Notes: generated from the letters alone by a model not told the origin. Shown: positions 44,375-54,408, counted from the first letter of the stretch. The stretch: DNA of 64,000 nt from Rouxiella badensis (GCA_026967495.1 CP114060.1:3100001-3164000); one strand, 5' to 3'. A program made the numbers and translations.

Positions 44375-44457
44375 CGAGATCTTGATTTGATGACGGACGC
44401 CATAATTTGCCTCGACTACACTGCTAGAACAGGCAAGAAAATCACGGACGTCCACTG

Positions 44458-45288
44458 ATGCATAAGACCTTTACGCTGAATCGCACAGACAATATCGAGT
44501 TGAATCTCTATCAGTACGGAGAGGAAGATTGCGATAAGGGACACCGATTTGGACCCGCTGTGCGTCAGCACTATCTATTTCATTATGTGATAAGTGGTGT
44601 CGGCGTTCTGCACAGTGAATACGGATCCTTTAGCGTTGCGGCGGGAGAAGGGTTTTTGATTCACCCGCACGACGTGACCACCTACTGTGCCGATGAACGT
44701 CGCCCCTGGCACTACATGTGGCTTGAGGTCGATGGGCTGGTGGCCAGCAAGATTTTTGCGGAGTGCGGGCTGAGTCGACAGTTTCCCGTTTATCGGCCCA
44801 ATCGGCCTGAACAAGGCGCTGACGCCGAGCGCTGCCTGCGGCAGATCATTGCCGACGGGGATGGGCATCGCCTCAAGGTGCTGGGCCTGTGTTACCTGTT
44901 CTTTTCTGCACTGATTGGCAATACGCAGCAGGGTATGGCAGAGCAGCATAACGACAAAGCGCAGCACCTGCGTAAGGCCATCAAACAGATTGAAAACCGT
45001 TACCATGAAAACCTGACCATCGAGAGCCTGTCGGCTTATTGCAATATCAACCGCAGCTATCTCTGCCGCCTGTTTAAAAGCCAATACGGCATCGGCCCCA
45101 AGGAATATTTGCTTAATTTCCGTATGAGCATCGCGGTCAGCCTGTTGTGCAATCAACATACCGCCATCAAGGTGGTGGGAATATCGGTAGGTTATGAAAA
45201 CCAGCTTCACTTTTCCAAGGCGTTCAAGCAGGTTCATGGCGTATCGCCGGCCAAATGGCGAGAGCAGAATCTTGGGCGGGAGCAGTAA
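44458..45288 (+). CDS. AraC-family transcriptional regulator of the melibiose genes (MelR-like)
   Basis: 276 residues. N-terminal cupin-type sensor (HYLFHYVISGVGVLHSEYGS, then EGFLIHPHDVTTY) and a C-terminal double helix-turn-helix: NLTIESLSAYCNINRSYLCR, then LFKSQYGIGPKEYLLNFRMS and VGYENQLHFSKAFKQVHGVS. The domain order matches sugar activators such as MelR, RafR and MsmR. It is divergent from melA, so it probably activates melA-melY on binding melibiose. Confidence 0.87.
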   Translation: MHKTFTLNRTDNIELNLYQYGEEDCDKGHRFGPAVRQHYLFHYVISGVGVLHSEYGSFSVAAGEGFLIHPHDVTTYCADERRPWHYMWLEVDGLVASKIFAECGLSRQFPVYRPNRPEQGADAERCLRQIIADGDGHRLKVLGLCYLFFSALIGNTQQGMAEQHNDKAQHLRKAIKQIENRYHENLTIESLSAYCNINRSYLCRLFKSQYGIGPKEYLLNFRMSIAVSLLCNQHTAIKVVGISVGYENQLHFSKAFKQVHGVSPAKWREQNLGREQ

Positions 45289-45330
45289 AGGGGGAGCAGT
45301 AGAGGGCGGGAATTTTTTGTGGCAGATTCA

Positions 45331-45369
45331 CCCCCGCTTTCCCCTTTGTCGTGACGGGGAAAGCGTGGG
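45331..45369. terminator. Terminator between convergent regulator and uxuA
   Basis: GCTTTCCCC (45336-45344) and GGGGAAAGC (45356-45364) form a nine-pair stem, extended by further C/G pairing outside. It lies between the AraC-type gene and uxuA, which converge. Confidence 0.65.
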
Positions 45370-45387
45370 CAGGGCTAAATATTCAAC

Positions 45388-46578
45388 TCAGCGGCTATCA
45401 AGAAAAAGCGTCTGCTTCAGTGCGCGTTCAACGCCTCGAAGTTCGGCCAGCCCGCGCAGTCGGCCAATGGCTGAATAGCCCGGGTTAGTTTTCTTTTTCA
45501 GGTCATCCAGCATCTGATGACCGTGATCGGGGCGCATCGGAATAGGGCGTAGATCCTGAGTGCGTTGGCGGCGCTGCTCTTCGGTCAGTATCGCTTTAAT
45601 AACCGCCACCATATCCACATCACCGTCCAGATGGTCGGCCTCGTGGAAACTGCCCGGCGTCGCCTCGCGCGTGGTGGCACGCAGGTGAATAAAGTGAACG
45701 CGGTCGGCGAAGGCAGTAAACATCTTCACCAGGTCGTTATCCTCACGGACGCCGTATGAACCGGTACAGAAAGTGAAGCCGTTGTGCACGCTGTCGACGG
45801 TGTCTTTCAGCCACTGCATATCTTCGAGGGTGGAGACGATGCGCGGCAGGCCGAGGATCGGACGCGGGGGATCGTCCGGGTGAACGGCAAGGCGCAGGCC
45901 GTACTGCTCGGCAACCGGCACGATGGCACGCAGGAAGTGCGCCATGTTGTCACGCAGGCCCGCCTTGTCGATGCCGTCGTAAGTCGCCAGACGTGCGCGG
46001 AACTGCTCCAGGGTGTAGCCTTCTTCGGCACCCGGCAGGCCGGCAATAATATTGGCGGTTAACGTGTCTTTTTCCTGCTCGGACATCGCCGCAAAATACT
46101 CTGCCGCCTGCTGCTGTTCGAGGGAGGAGTAATCTTTTTTAGCCCCTTCACGTTGCAGAATATGCAGCTCGAAGGCCGCAAAGGCCGTCTGGTCAAAGCG
46201 CAGTGCGCGCGAGCCGTCTGGCAACAGATACCCGAGGTCGGTGCGGGTCCAGTCGAGCACCGGCATGAAGTTATAGCAAATAGTATCGATGCCGCAGGCC
46301 GCGAGGTTGCGCATCGACTGTTGGTAGTTGGCAATATGCTGTTCGCACTGTCCGCTGCGGGTTTTAATCTCTTCGTGAACCGGAATACTTTCGACCACCG
46401 ACCAAACCAGGCCTTTCTCGGCCAGTTCCGCCTGACGCTGTTTGATTTCCTCAATCGGCCACACCTCACCGTTAGGAATGTGGTGCAGGGCGGTGACCAC
46501 GCCGGTTGCGCCAGCCTGACGCACGTCATCCAACGAAACCAGGTCTTTTGGGCCATACCAGCGCCATGTTTGCTCCAT
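45388..46578 (-). CDS. uxuA: Mannonate dehydratase
   Basis: 396 residues, the standard UxuA length. It dehydrates D-mannonate to 2-keto-3-deoxygluconate in glucuronate breakdown. Start MEQTWRWYGPKDLVSLDDVR and the blocks GATGVVTALHHIPNGEVW, CYNFMPVLDWTRTDL, LRLAVHPDDPPRPILGLPRI, NGFTFCTGSYG and VHFIHLRATT carry the conserved Asp/His/Cys metal ligands. ACTCC/GGAGT precedes the start. Operon with the transporter upstream; UxuR-like regulator beyond. Confidence 0.93.
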   Translation of the reverse strand: MEQTWRWYGPKDLVSLDDVRQAGATGVVTALHHIPNGEVWPIEEIKQRQAELAEKGLVWSVVESIPVHEEIKTRSGQCEQHIANYQQSMRNLAACGIDTICYNFMPVLDWTRTDLGYLLPDGSRALRFDQTAFAAFELHILQREGAKKDYSSLEQQQAAEYFAAMSEQEKDTLTANIIAGLPGAEEGYTLEQFRARLATYDGIDKAGLRDNMAHFLRAIVPVAEQYGLRLAVHPDDPPRPILGLPRIVSTLEDMQWLKDTVDSVHNGFTFCTGSYGVREDNDLVKMFTAFADRVHFIHLRATTREATPGSFHEADHLDGDVDMVAVIKAILTEEQRRQRTQDLRPIPMRPDHGHQMLDDLKKKTNPGYSAIGRLRGLAELRGVERALKQTLFLDSR

Positions 46579-46629
46579 GTTTTACTCCTTGTATTTCATC
46601 AGCGCCGCCGAGCGGTGGCGGCAAATGGG

Positions 46630-47943
46630 TCAGGCTGTTGCAGCCGATTCAATTGGGTTTTTAACGATAAAGAAATAGGACAGCGCACCGGCAAAGGTGA
46701 CGCATGAGCACACCACTAACGCCCAGTTAAACGAGCCGGTGGTGTCGAGCACCCAACCGGTCACAATCGGCGCAAAAGAGGCAAAGATAAAGCTGCCAAA
46801 GTTCTGAATACTGCTGACTGAAGCCACCATGCGCGAAGGTGCGATAATCTGTACCAGCCCCCACGCAGAGGTGCCAGCAAAGTGGATAAAGAACAGCGCG
46901 AGGCTGATAAAGGCGACGGCTTCGGCAGTGCTCGAAGACTGGATAACCAGCAGAGTGCAGGCCGCCGAACACACCAGGCCAAAGCAAATCAGCGCCTTTC
47001 GGCTTCTTAACAGCGAGTAACCTTTATTGGCCAGTTTGTCTGCCACCACACCATTAACCAGCATGCCAAGCGAGCCAAACAGGAAGGGAATGGCCGCAAC
47101 CCAGCCGGTGTTAGCCAGACTCAGACCGCGCTCGGCCTGCAAATAGCCGGGCAACCAGGCCAGATAGAGCCAGCCGGTGTAGTTAACGCCGCTGAAGCCT
47201 AAAATCATCCCCCAGACGCTGCGACGTTTAAATAATGAACCCCATTCACGCAGGCTAAGGCGGGTTTGGACCAGCGGTTTGCTGCCGCTGTCGAGATAGG
47301 CGGTGTCCTCGGCGCTAAGGCTGATTTGATCTCGATTGCGGTACCAGGCGTACCAGCAGAGCGCGATAGCGATGCCCGCCACGCCGATGATAACGAACAT
47401 CATCCGCCAGCCGAACGCCAGCATCAGGGCGACCAAAATTGGCGGCGCGAACGCCTGACCGAGCGTGGTCGAGGAGTTGAAAATGCCCATCGGCAGGCCG
47501 CGGTTTTTGACGTTAAACCAGTCGTTCACCACCTTGACGCCGCTCGGCATAAACGGCGCTTCGCCGATGCCAAGCCCGATACGCAGCATAATAAAATGGC
47601 TGAAGCTGTTAACGCTGCCCGCCAGGGCCTGCATCACCGACCAGAACAGCAGGCCGCCGCCAAGCACCACGCGTGGGCCAAAACGGTCGAGCAGAATGCC
47701 GCTGGGCAGTTGTGAGATGCCGTAGGAGAGTGAAAACGCCGACAGCAGGAAGCCAAACTCGGTGGCTGAAAGTCCTAAATCACCGCGGATGGCCTGATTG
47801 GCAATCGACAGTGACCCGCGATCGAGAAAATTAACGATCCCTGCCATGAACAGCAGGGTGAGGGAAAGGGTCTGAATGCGCTTTATTTTATTCGATCTGG
47901 CGAGTGTTTCCGGCAGCACGCTGTCCAGAGAAGAGGTTTGCAT
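46630..47943 (-). CDS. MFS hexuronate transporter (ACS family, ExuT/GudP type)
   Basis: 437 residues with 12 membrane segments. Family pattern: NFLDRGSLSIANQAIRGDLG, SYGISQLPSGILLDRFGPR, LRIGLGIGEAPFMPSGVKVV and NYTGWLYLAWLPGYLQAERG. ACS-family members carry glucuronate, galacturonate, glucarate or galactonate with protons. Adjacent uxuA and a UxuR-like regulator point to glucuronate or a related hexuronate or mannonate. It is first in the operon, 51 bases before uxuA. Confidence 0.87.
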   Translation of the reverse strand: MQTSSLDSVLPETLARSNKIKRIQTLSLTLLFMAGIVNFLDRGSLSIANQAIRGDLGLSATEFGFLLSAFSLSYGISQLPSGILLDRFGPRVVLGGGLLFWSVMQALAGSVNSFSHFIMLRIGLGIGEAPFMPSGVKVVNDWFNVKNRGLPMGIFNSSTTLGQAFAPPILVALMLAFGWRMMFVIIGVAGIAIALCWYAWYRNRDQISLSAEDTAYLDSGSKPLVQTRLSLREWGSLFKRRSVWGMILGFSGVNYTGWLYLAWLPGYLQAERGLSLANTGWVAAIPFLFGSLGMLVNGVVADKLANKGYSLLRSRKALICFGLVCSAACTLLVIQSSSTAEAVAFISLALFFIHFAGTSAWGLVQIIAPSRMVASVSSIQNFGSFIFASFAPIVTGWVLDTTGSFNWALVVCSCVTFAGALSYFFIVKNPIESAATA

Positions 47944-48081
47944 AGCCTGTCCTTACTTATGTTTTTTATCGTAGGGTCGGTCAGTAATAATAATCTTGTG
48001 GCCCAATCGTCTGCTGGTCAGGCCATCAGGCCTGTGTATAATTCAGCAGTCTGAAGTAAATTAATGTGATCCTTGCTGCAA

Positions 48082-48097
48082 TATTGATCATCCAATA
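48082..48097. promoter_or_regulatory. Possible GntR-type operator
   Basis: TATTGATCATCCAATA: inverted TATTG/CAATA half sites, in the 277-base divergent region between the transporter gene and the GntR-type regulator. FadR-subfamily regulators bind such short inverted repeats. Weak evidence from one site only. Confidence 0.3.
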
Positions 48098-48220
48098 AAT
48101 GGGGCAGTGCGCGACGAGTCGGGGGCTTAGGCGCTATGATAGACGCAGTCATATTGGCGCGGTATCGGTATCAGAGCCTGATAAATCAGCGCGATAGCAG
48201 AATCAAATTCGAGGAATAAA

Positions 48221-48907
48221 ATGGAATTACCAACGCTAAAAGTGGAAAGGCTCTACCGTCAGATTTCCAATCTGCTGATCGGGTATATCAACGGCGGTGA
48301 ATTTTTGCCGGGGCAGATGATTCCTTCTGAGCGTGATTTGGCGAAGCAGTTGGGCGTCAGCCGTTCATCGATTCGTGAGGCCCTGATTGCTCTTGAGATA
48401 ACCGGCTGGGTGGAGATCCGCACCGGGAATGGCGTTTACGTCAATAATCCACTGCCGACGCAGTCGACCGCACCGGCAGAAGAGGAATTCAGCCTGCAAT
48501 CGCTGGTGAAGGCTCGCCAGATTTATGAATGTACCACCGCCGAGCTTGCCGCCTTGAACGGCACCGACGATCAGCGCGAAAAGCTGGCTGAAATCAACCG
48601 TGAACTGACGCAGTTGAACATCAACAATCAGGATTTCTTGCAGGAGGATAAACGCTTTCACCTGATGATTAGCGAGATGACCGGCAATGAAGTGCTGCGC
48701 GATATGATGGAATATCTGTGGAACAAGCGTGAGTCGGCGCGCTTTGTCCGCCTGGAGGCACACTATGCCGAGACTGACTTTCCGCTGGAGATGAACGCCG
48801 ACCACCAGGCCATCACCGATGCGATTCTGGCCCGTGACCCGACAGCGGCCAAGAAGGCGATGCAGCTGCATTTGCAACACGTCTATGACCGGTTATTTAA
48901 TGAATAA
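48221..48907 (+). CDS. GntR/FadR-subfamily regulator, UxuR/ExuR-like
   Basis: 228 residues; E. coli UxuR and ExuR are 257-258. Winged helix: LYRQISNLLIGYINGGEFLP, then SERDLAKQLGVSRSSIREAL and EITGWVEIRTGNGVYV. The FCD-type effector domain carries RFHLMISEMTGNEVLRDMME and a late NADHQAITDAILARD, with His residues that bind a metal. It is divergent from the uxuA operon and likely represses it, relieved by a hexuronate intermediate. Confidence 0.87.
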   Translation: MELPTLKVERLYRQISNLLIGYINGGEFLPGQMIPSERDLAKQLGVSRSSIREALIALEITGWVEIRTGNGVYVNNPLPTQSTAPAEEEFSLQSLVKARQIYECTTAELAALNGTDDQREKLAEINRELTQLNINNQDFLQEDKRFHLMISEMTGNEVLRDMMEYLWNKRESARFVRLEAHYAETDFPLEMNADHQAITDAILARDPTAAKKAMQLHLQHVYDRLFNE

Positions 48908-49040
48908 CCTTCCGCCTCCCTGAAGCGGCGGCGCGCATATTGACCCGAATCTCACTGACCTGCGGTGACTCATCGGGATTATACGGCCGCAGCTCCAGCG
49001 ACTTTGGCAGTGTGGTGGTCATTGCCAAGGCTTAGCAGGC

Positions 49041-49847
49041 TTATTTATAAACCTGTTCACCCCAATGCAGCATCCCGCCCAGCATCTGCTTTAACACTGC
49101 CTGTAAGGGCTCGGCTTTTTGCGGCGCATAGGGGTACGGCTCAATCTCTTCCATATAGTTACACTGCGCCAGCTCAAGCTGAACGGCGTGCAGGTGCTGG
49201 TTGGGCTGGCCGTAGGCGCGGGTGATGTATCCGCCTTTAAAGCGGCCGTTGAGCACGTGGGTGAATTTATCCTGCGCGGTGCAGCAGCCCTCTACCACGT
49301 CGCTGAGTCCCGATGCACAGCTAAGCCCACCGTTGGTGCCGAGGTTCAGGTCCGGCAGTTTACCCTCGAACAGGCGTGGGATAACCGAGGCGATAGAGTG
49401 TGCGTCAAACAGCATGGCGTAGCCGTGCAGTTGCTTGAGGCGGGCCAGTTCCTGCTGGATCTTTTGATGGTAGGGCTGCCAGATATCGTTCAGATAACCT
49501 TGACGCTGTTCGTCGCTCGGCTGCTGGCCTTCTTTGAAGGTCGCACGACCGTCGAACAGGGTATCGGGATACAGCCCGGTGGTGGCCGTGGTGTAAAGCG
49601 GTTTGTCATCGGCCGGGCGATTGAGGTCAATCACAAAGCGCGAATATTGGCCGATGATCATGCTCGCGCCCAGCGCCTTGGCAAAATCGTAGAGCTGCGG
49701 AATATGCCAGTCGGTATCGGAAAGCGGCAGCGCGGCGTCGGTCAGGCCGCTAGCGACTTCAGGCGTAAGATGGGTCCCGGCGTGGGGAATACTGATCAGC
49801 AGCGGCGCGCTGCCCTGAATAAATTCAAACGGATCGGCAAGACTCAT
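49041..49847 (-). CDS. hutG: N-formylglutamate deformylase (HutG, five-step pathway)
   Basis: 268 residues from ATG 49847, with GAGGAG upstream and overlapping the hutI end. Family blocks: LISIPHAGTHLTPEV (metal His), SDTDWHIPQLYDFA, RFVIDLNRP, LFDAHSIASVIPRLFEGKLP, DLNLGTNGG and NGRFKGGYITRAYGQP. It hydrolyses N-formyl-L-glutamate to glutamate and formate, the last step of the route that uses HutF. This is not the arginase-type formimidoylglutamase called HutG in Klebsiella and Salmonella. Confidence 0.9.
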   Translation of the reverse strand: MSLADPFEFIQGSAPLLISIPHAGTHLTPEVASGLTDAALPLSDTDWHIPQLYDFAKALGASMIIGQYSRFVIDLNRPADDKPLYTTATTGLYPDTLFDGRATFKEGQQPSDEQRQGYLNDIWQPYHQKIQQELARLKQLHGYAMLFDAHSIASVIPRLFEGKLPDLNLGTNGGLSCASGLSDVVEGCCTAQDKFTHVLNGRFKGGYITRAYGQPNQHLHAVQLELAQCNYMEEIEPYPYAPQKAEPLQAVLKQMLGGMLHWGEQVYK

Positions 49848-51092
49848 AAACGAATTTCTCCTCGATAAACCACGGTGCAGGGCAGTTGCCCCCCAGCCAA
49901 TAAACCAGTTCAGCCGGACGCGCGAGCGGCCAGTGTACAAAATCGGCCACCTTTCCGCTTTCCAGCGTGCCGTGCGTTTCCTGTAATCCTAGCGCCTTCG
50001 CCCCGTGGCAGGTGATACCGGCCAGCGCTTCTTCCGGCGTCATGCGAAACAGCGTACAGGCCATATTGAGCATCAGGCGCAGTGACAGTGCGGGCGAAGT
50101 CCCGGGATTAGCGTCACTCGCCAGCGCCATCGGCACACCGTGACGACGAAACAGCTCAACCGGTGGACACTGGGTTTCACGCAGCAGGTAATAGGCGCCC
50201 GGCAACAACACCGCGACGGTGCCGCTTTCTGCCATCGCCTCAGCGTCAGACTCGGTGGCGTATTCCAGATGATCGGCGGAAAGCGCGTGATGCTTCGCCG
50301 CGAGGGTGCTGCCGTGCAAGGATGAGAGCTGTTCTGCGTGCAGCTTGACCGGCAGTCCCAGCGATGCGGCGGCGTTAAACACGCGCTCAACCTGGGCGGG
50401 TGAAAAGGCCAGATGTTCGCAGAAAGCGTCGACCGCATCGGCAAGATTTTCCTGTGCCACCTGAGGCAGCAGGGTATCGCAGATCAGGTCAATATAATCA
50501 TCGGCCCGCCCCTTGAACTCTGGCGGCACGGCGTGAGCGGCTAAGCAGGTTGATTTGACCTCAACCGCCTGCGTCGCGCCCAACTCGCGGATCGCTTGCA
50601 GCATTTTCAGTTCGCTTTCAACGCTTAACCCATATCCGGATTTTATTTCAATGCAGGTTACGCCTTCCGCCAGCAGCGGACGCAGGCGAAATTCGGCTTG
50701 CTCAAGCAACTGTGAGTGGCTGGCATCGCGGGTGGCGTTGACGGTGGAAAGAATGCCGCCGCCCTGAGCGGCAATTTCGGCATAGCTAACGCCGTTGAGG
50801 CGCTGTTCGAATTCGGCGCTACGGTCACCGCCAAAGACTAAATGGGTATGACAGTCGATAAAACCGGGGGTCACGATGCCGCCGCCAAAGTCGGTGCGCT
50901 GGGGGCCGAAAAGTCCGGGCATTCGCTGAGCGGGCCGATCCACAGGATCTTGCCGTCTTTAACCGCAAGCGCGCCGTTTTCGATGATGTTGTAGCGCCCG
51001 TCGCGCAGGGTGACGAAATCCGCCCCAAACCACAGGCTGTCGCAGGGGGTTTTAGCCGCGAAAGGGGACGCTGAATGCAAGGGTGCCGCCAT
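49825..51092 (-). pseudogene. hutI: Imidazolonepropionase (HutI); frameshifted near the N-terminus
   Basis: About 422 residues when repaired. Start MAAPLHSASPFAAK at 51092 with AGGAG upstream. N-terminal beta part WFGADFVTLRDGRYNIIENG; after GPLSEC the frame breaks near 50900, and the minus-strand frame from 50943 gives RTDFGGGIVTPGFIDCHTHLVFGG with the metal HxH. Later: IEIKSGYGLSVESELKMLQA, LHAEQLSSLHG, ALSADHLEYA and SDANPGTSP with the last metal Asp. One missing base explains it. The enzyme opens imidazolonepropionate to formiminoglutamate. A HutC-like operator lies 24 bases upstream of the start. Confidence 0.85.
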
Positions 51093-51115
51093 GAGAATCT
51101 CCTGACTGAACGTAT

Positions 51116-51128
51116 CTTGTATAGACAA
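51116..51128. promoter_or_regulatory. HutC-like operator upstream of hutI
   Basis: CTTGTATAGACAA, 24 bases upstream of the hutI start. It matches the sites at 52088, 54322 and 57188; shared pattern CTTGTnTAnACAAG. Confidence 0.65.
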
Positions 51129-51223
51129 CCACAGGCAAGCTAACGCATAAAATCCCGGGCGGCAAGCGGGAGAGCGATAGCTTTTTCTTATTTCTCAATC
51201 TACTGGCCGCCGTGCACAATGGC

Positions 51224-52009
51224 TTAGCCGTGGCTGGTAAAGCGGCCAAACAGCTGATAGCGCGAGCCGGGATACAGCAGTCTCGCCGAGGTTACCACCT
51301 GATTACCGCTCCAGGTGCGACGATGAATCAGCAGGCAAGGCTCGTGCTCTTTGAGCTGCAAATGACCGCTTTGCTCGGCGCTGGCGCTAACCGCCTCCAC
51401 GCGATGCTCGCCGGAGGTCAGCGGGGCAACCTGCATCAGGTAGTCATAGGGCAGCCGGTTGTTGAAGACGTGCTGTAAGTAATCGGGTGCGGTTTTTGGA
51501 TTCACGCAGCGTTCTTCAATCTGCACCGGGACGTCATTCTCGTAATGAACGATCTGTGAATAAAACAGGGAGTCGCCGCGTGCAATGCCGAGCTGCAACG
51601 CCTGTTCGGCATCCGCCGCGCGAGCTTCACAAATCAGAATTTTGCTGCTGTGGCGGTGGCCGCGCTCGGCGATTTCATCGGCAATGTTGTGCACCTCAAG
51701 CATCGGCGTGTAGGCCTTGGCCTCGGCAACGAAGGTACCCACCCCTTGCATGCGGATCAGGAACCCTTCGCTGGTCAGCTCACGCAGTGCGCGGTTGATG
51801 GTCATGCGGCTGACGCCAAGTTCGTTGACCAGTTCACTCTCCGACGGCACGCGCTGATGAGGTTGCCATACACCGGTGCGAATCTGGCCGATAATCGCCT
51901 GCTTCACGCGCTGATAAATCGGTGCCGGTGTATCGCTAATCGCCGCAGAGAGCTGCGACAGAATTTGCTGTGACACCACCTGTTGTTCCGACAACGATTG
52001 GTCAGACAT
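51224..52009 (-). CDS. hutC: Histidine utilisation repressor HutC (GntR family)
   Basis: 261 residues from ATG 52009 (GAGG upstream); the frame is open to 52099 but without a better start. Winged helix: PIYQRVKQAIIGQIRTGVWQ, RVPSESELVNELGVSRMTIN, RALRELTSEGFLIRMQGVGT. The UTRA effector domain (YSQIVHYENDVPVQIEERCV, then RRTWSGNQVVTSARLLYPGS) binds urocanate in characterised HutC proteins. It sits between hutI and hutF, and four matching operators flank the hut transcription units. Confidence 0.92.
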   Translation of the reverse strand: MSDQSLSEQQVVSQQILSQLSAAISDTPAPIYQRVKQAIIGQIRTGVWQPHQRVPSESELVNELGVSRMTINRALRELTSEGFLIRMQGVGTFVAEAKAYTPMLEVHNIADEIAERGHRHSSKILICEARAADAEQALQLGIARGDSLFYSQIVHYENDVPVQIEERCVNPKTAPDYLQHVFNNRLPYDYLMQVAPLTSGEHRVEAVSASAEQSGHLQLKEHEPCLLIHRRTWSGNQVVTSARLLYPGSRYQLFGRFTSHG

Positions 52010-52087
52010 GCCACTTACCTCACTATTATTAAAATTTTCTTCAAAAATCCAAGGTCTGGAGTTTACAGTTCTCAGCGCCGTATGTAT

Positions 52088-52100
52088 ATGTATAGACAAG
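52088..52100. promoter_or_regulatory. HutC-like operator between hutC and hutF
   Basis: ATGTATAGACAAG, in the divergent region, 77 bases before the hutF start and 79 upstream of the hutC start. It could control both genes, giving HutC autoregulation. Confidence 0.6.
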
Positions 52101-52176
52101 CTGATGAATAAAATCTCAAAAGTTGCTTAAAATTTCTATTTTGCTGTTTTTAACACACTGAATCAGGAAGGCAGCC

Positions 52177-53545
52177 ATGCCCTTATATTTCGCTTCCCGC
52201 GCCTTATTGCCTGACGGCTGGGCCAGGGATGTCCGTCTCGTGGTCAGCAGTGACGGTTTTATCACTGAAGCGCTGCCAAACTCCAGCGCCGATGACGCGA
52301 GGGTCTTGCCGGGGCCGGTGATTCCTGGCATGCCGAATCTGCATTCTCACGCCTTTCAGCGGGTGATGGCCGGGCTTCGCTGAGGTGGCGGGCAATCCGC
52401 AGGACAGCTTCTGGACCTGGCGGGAGCTGATGTATCGCATGGTTGGTCGCCTGACGCCCGAACAGGTCGGCGTCATCGCCCGTCAGCTGTACATCGAAAT
52501 GCTCAAGGGCGGCTATACCCAGGTCGCCGAATTCCACTATTTGCATCATGACCCGCAGGGCAAGCCCTACGCCAATGCGGGTGAGATGACCGCCGCGCTC
52601 AGCCACGCCGCCGTGCAGGCGGGGATCGGGCTGACCCTGCTGCCGGTGCTCTACAGCTATGCCGGGTTTGGCGCTCAGCCGCCGCAGCCGGGCCAGCGTC
52701 GTTTCATTCAGGACGCCGACAGCTATCTTCGTCAGCAGCAGACTATTGCCTCACAGATTAACGGGTTTGCCACGCAGAATCAGGGGCTGTGCTTCCATTC
52801 GCTGCGCGCGGTGTCGCTCGAGCAGATGCAGCTGGTGCTGGCCGCCAGCGACAGTGATTTACCGGTGCATATTCATATCTCCGAACAGATCAAAGAGGTC
52901 AACGACTGCCTCGCGTGGAGCGGTCAGCGGCCTATTGCCTGGCTGTTTAATCATCTTGAGGTCGATGCACGCTGGTGTCTTATCCACGCCACGCATCCCG
53001 ACGGCTCCGAGCTTAAACAGCTGGCTCAGAGCGGGGCGGTCGCGGGTCTTTGTCCAACCACCGAAGCCAATCTGGGCGACGGCATCTTCCCAGGCGTGGA
53101 TTACCTCGCCCTCGGCGGCAGGTGGGGTATAGGTTCAGACAGCCATGTTTCTCTCAACGTAGTCGAAGAACTGCGCTGGTTGGAATATGGTCAGCGCCTG
53201 CGCGATACGCGACGCAATCGTCTGACTACCGCCGAGCAACCCTCGGTGGGCGACCTGCTTTATACGCAGGCGTTAGCCGGTGGCGCACAGGCCTGCGCGA
53301 TAGCAATCGGTCAACTTGCGGCCGGTTATCGTGCGGACTGGCTGGTGCTGGACCCAGACTGCCCGTATCTGGCCGCGGCAGACGACGGCCAATTGCTCAA
53401 TCGTTGGTTATTTGCGGGTAATGCCTCACAAATTAAGGACGTATGGGTGGCGGGAGAGGCTAAAATTATTGCAGGCCGTCATCCGCAGCAGGCAGAGGCG
53501 GCGGCCGACTTTCTCGCCTTGCTAAAACTCCTGGGCCAGGAGTAG
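52177..53545 (+). pseudogene. hutF: Formimidoylglutamate deiminase (HutF); frameshifted
   Basis: About 455 residues when repaired; an amidohydrolase that converts formimino-glutamate to N-formylglutamate and ammonia. N-terminus MPLYFASRALLPDGWARDVR with PGPVIPGMPNLHSHAFQRVM, the metal HxH. The frame breaks near 52378: CTTCGCTGAGG should lose one C to read GLAEVAGNPQDSFWTWRELM. Later: MLKGGYTQVAEFHYLHHDPQG, HIHISEQIKEVNDCL, LIHATHPDGSELK and WGIGSDSHVSLNVVEELRWL with the metal Asp. It forms a unit with hutD 8 bases downstream. Confidence 0.85.
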
Positions 53546-53553
53546 GAGCCACT

Positions 53554-54138
53554 ATGCGTTTCCACGATTCGTTAACCTTTTTCAGCATCGACAGCCTGCC
53601 TGTCACACCCTGGCGCAACGGCGGTGGCGAAACCCGCGAAATTATCAGCATGCCGCAGGACGCCAAAGACTTTAACTGGCGCGCCAGCGTTGCCACCATT
53701 GCGCAGGACGGCCCGTTCTCGGCGTTTCCTGGCATCGACCGCTCCATTACCTTACTGACCGGCGAGGGCGTACACCTGTTTGCCGAAGGGCAGGTGGATC
53801 ACCTGCTCACCACGCCCGGCGAACCTTTTGCCTTCTCCGGCGAAGTGCCACTGACCTCGACGCTTATCGGCGGGACCACCACCGATTTCAATATTATGAC
53901 CCGTCACGGCACTTGCCGTTCGGTGGTCAGCCGCAAGGAGTACGACTTCTGCGCGCCGCTGTTGATGGGAGGCGTGTTGCTGGTGCTCAAGGGCGAATGG
54001 CTGTTGCAGGACGAAAAGCGGCTAACCGCTAATCAGGGAGTGGTGTGGAGCAACACGCAGGACGTCACGCTCGAACTGCTGTTGCGCGCCAGGAGTGTCG
54101 ATAGCCTGCTGCTGTGGGCGGCGATTTTGCCGCTGTGA
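53554..54138 (+). CDS. hutD: HutD-family protein
   Basis: 194 residues with a bicupin-like fold. Family blocks: TPWRNGGGETREIISMPQDA, FNWRASVATIAQDGPFSAFP and GIDRSITLLTGEGVHLF. HutD is found in many hut clusters; in Pseudomonas it limits hut expression, perhaps by binding formylglutamate, but its biochemical role is not settled. GGAG precedes the start. Expressed with hutF. Confidence 0.9.
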   Translation: MRFHDSLTFFSIDSLPVTPWRNGGGETREIISMPQDAKDFNWRASVATIAQDGPFSAFPGIDRSITLLTGEGVHLFAEGQVDHLLTTPGEPFAFSGEVPLTSTLIGGTTTDFNIMTRHGTCRSVVSRKEYDFCAPLLMGGVLLVLKGEWLLQDEKRLTANQGVVWSNTQDVTLELLLRARSVDSLLLWAAILPL

Positions 54139-54321
54139 GCAGAAAGTCATGCGCCAAAATAGCGCGCATGCTGCACCGAATTAATCTCCTTGCCGGATAA
54201 GTCTGGTGGATAAACACCCAATAAGGTGGCTGAGAGCCGGTAATTCAATCACCAGCCCGTTTTTTTCGACCTTTCTGACGCGGTCAAAAGTGGCATAAAG
54301 TTTGCTGAATCTATAAACCAG

Positions 54322-54335
54322 CTTGTATAGACAAG
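54322..54335. promoter_or_regulatory. HutC-like operator upstream of the hut ABC transporter
   Basis: CTTGTATAGACAAG, the best copy in the window, with an extra half site AATAGACAG directly after it. It lies 74 bases before the binding-protein start, which places the transporter in the hut regulon. Confidence 0.65.
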
Positions 54336-54408
54336 AATAGACAGTGGCACGGCTCTCCTCTTCGGCGAGCCATTATTCCAAGACAGGACCTTTCGACGGG
54401 AGTGGCAA

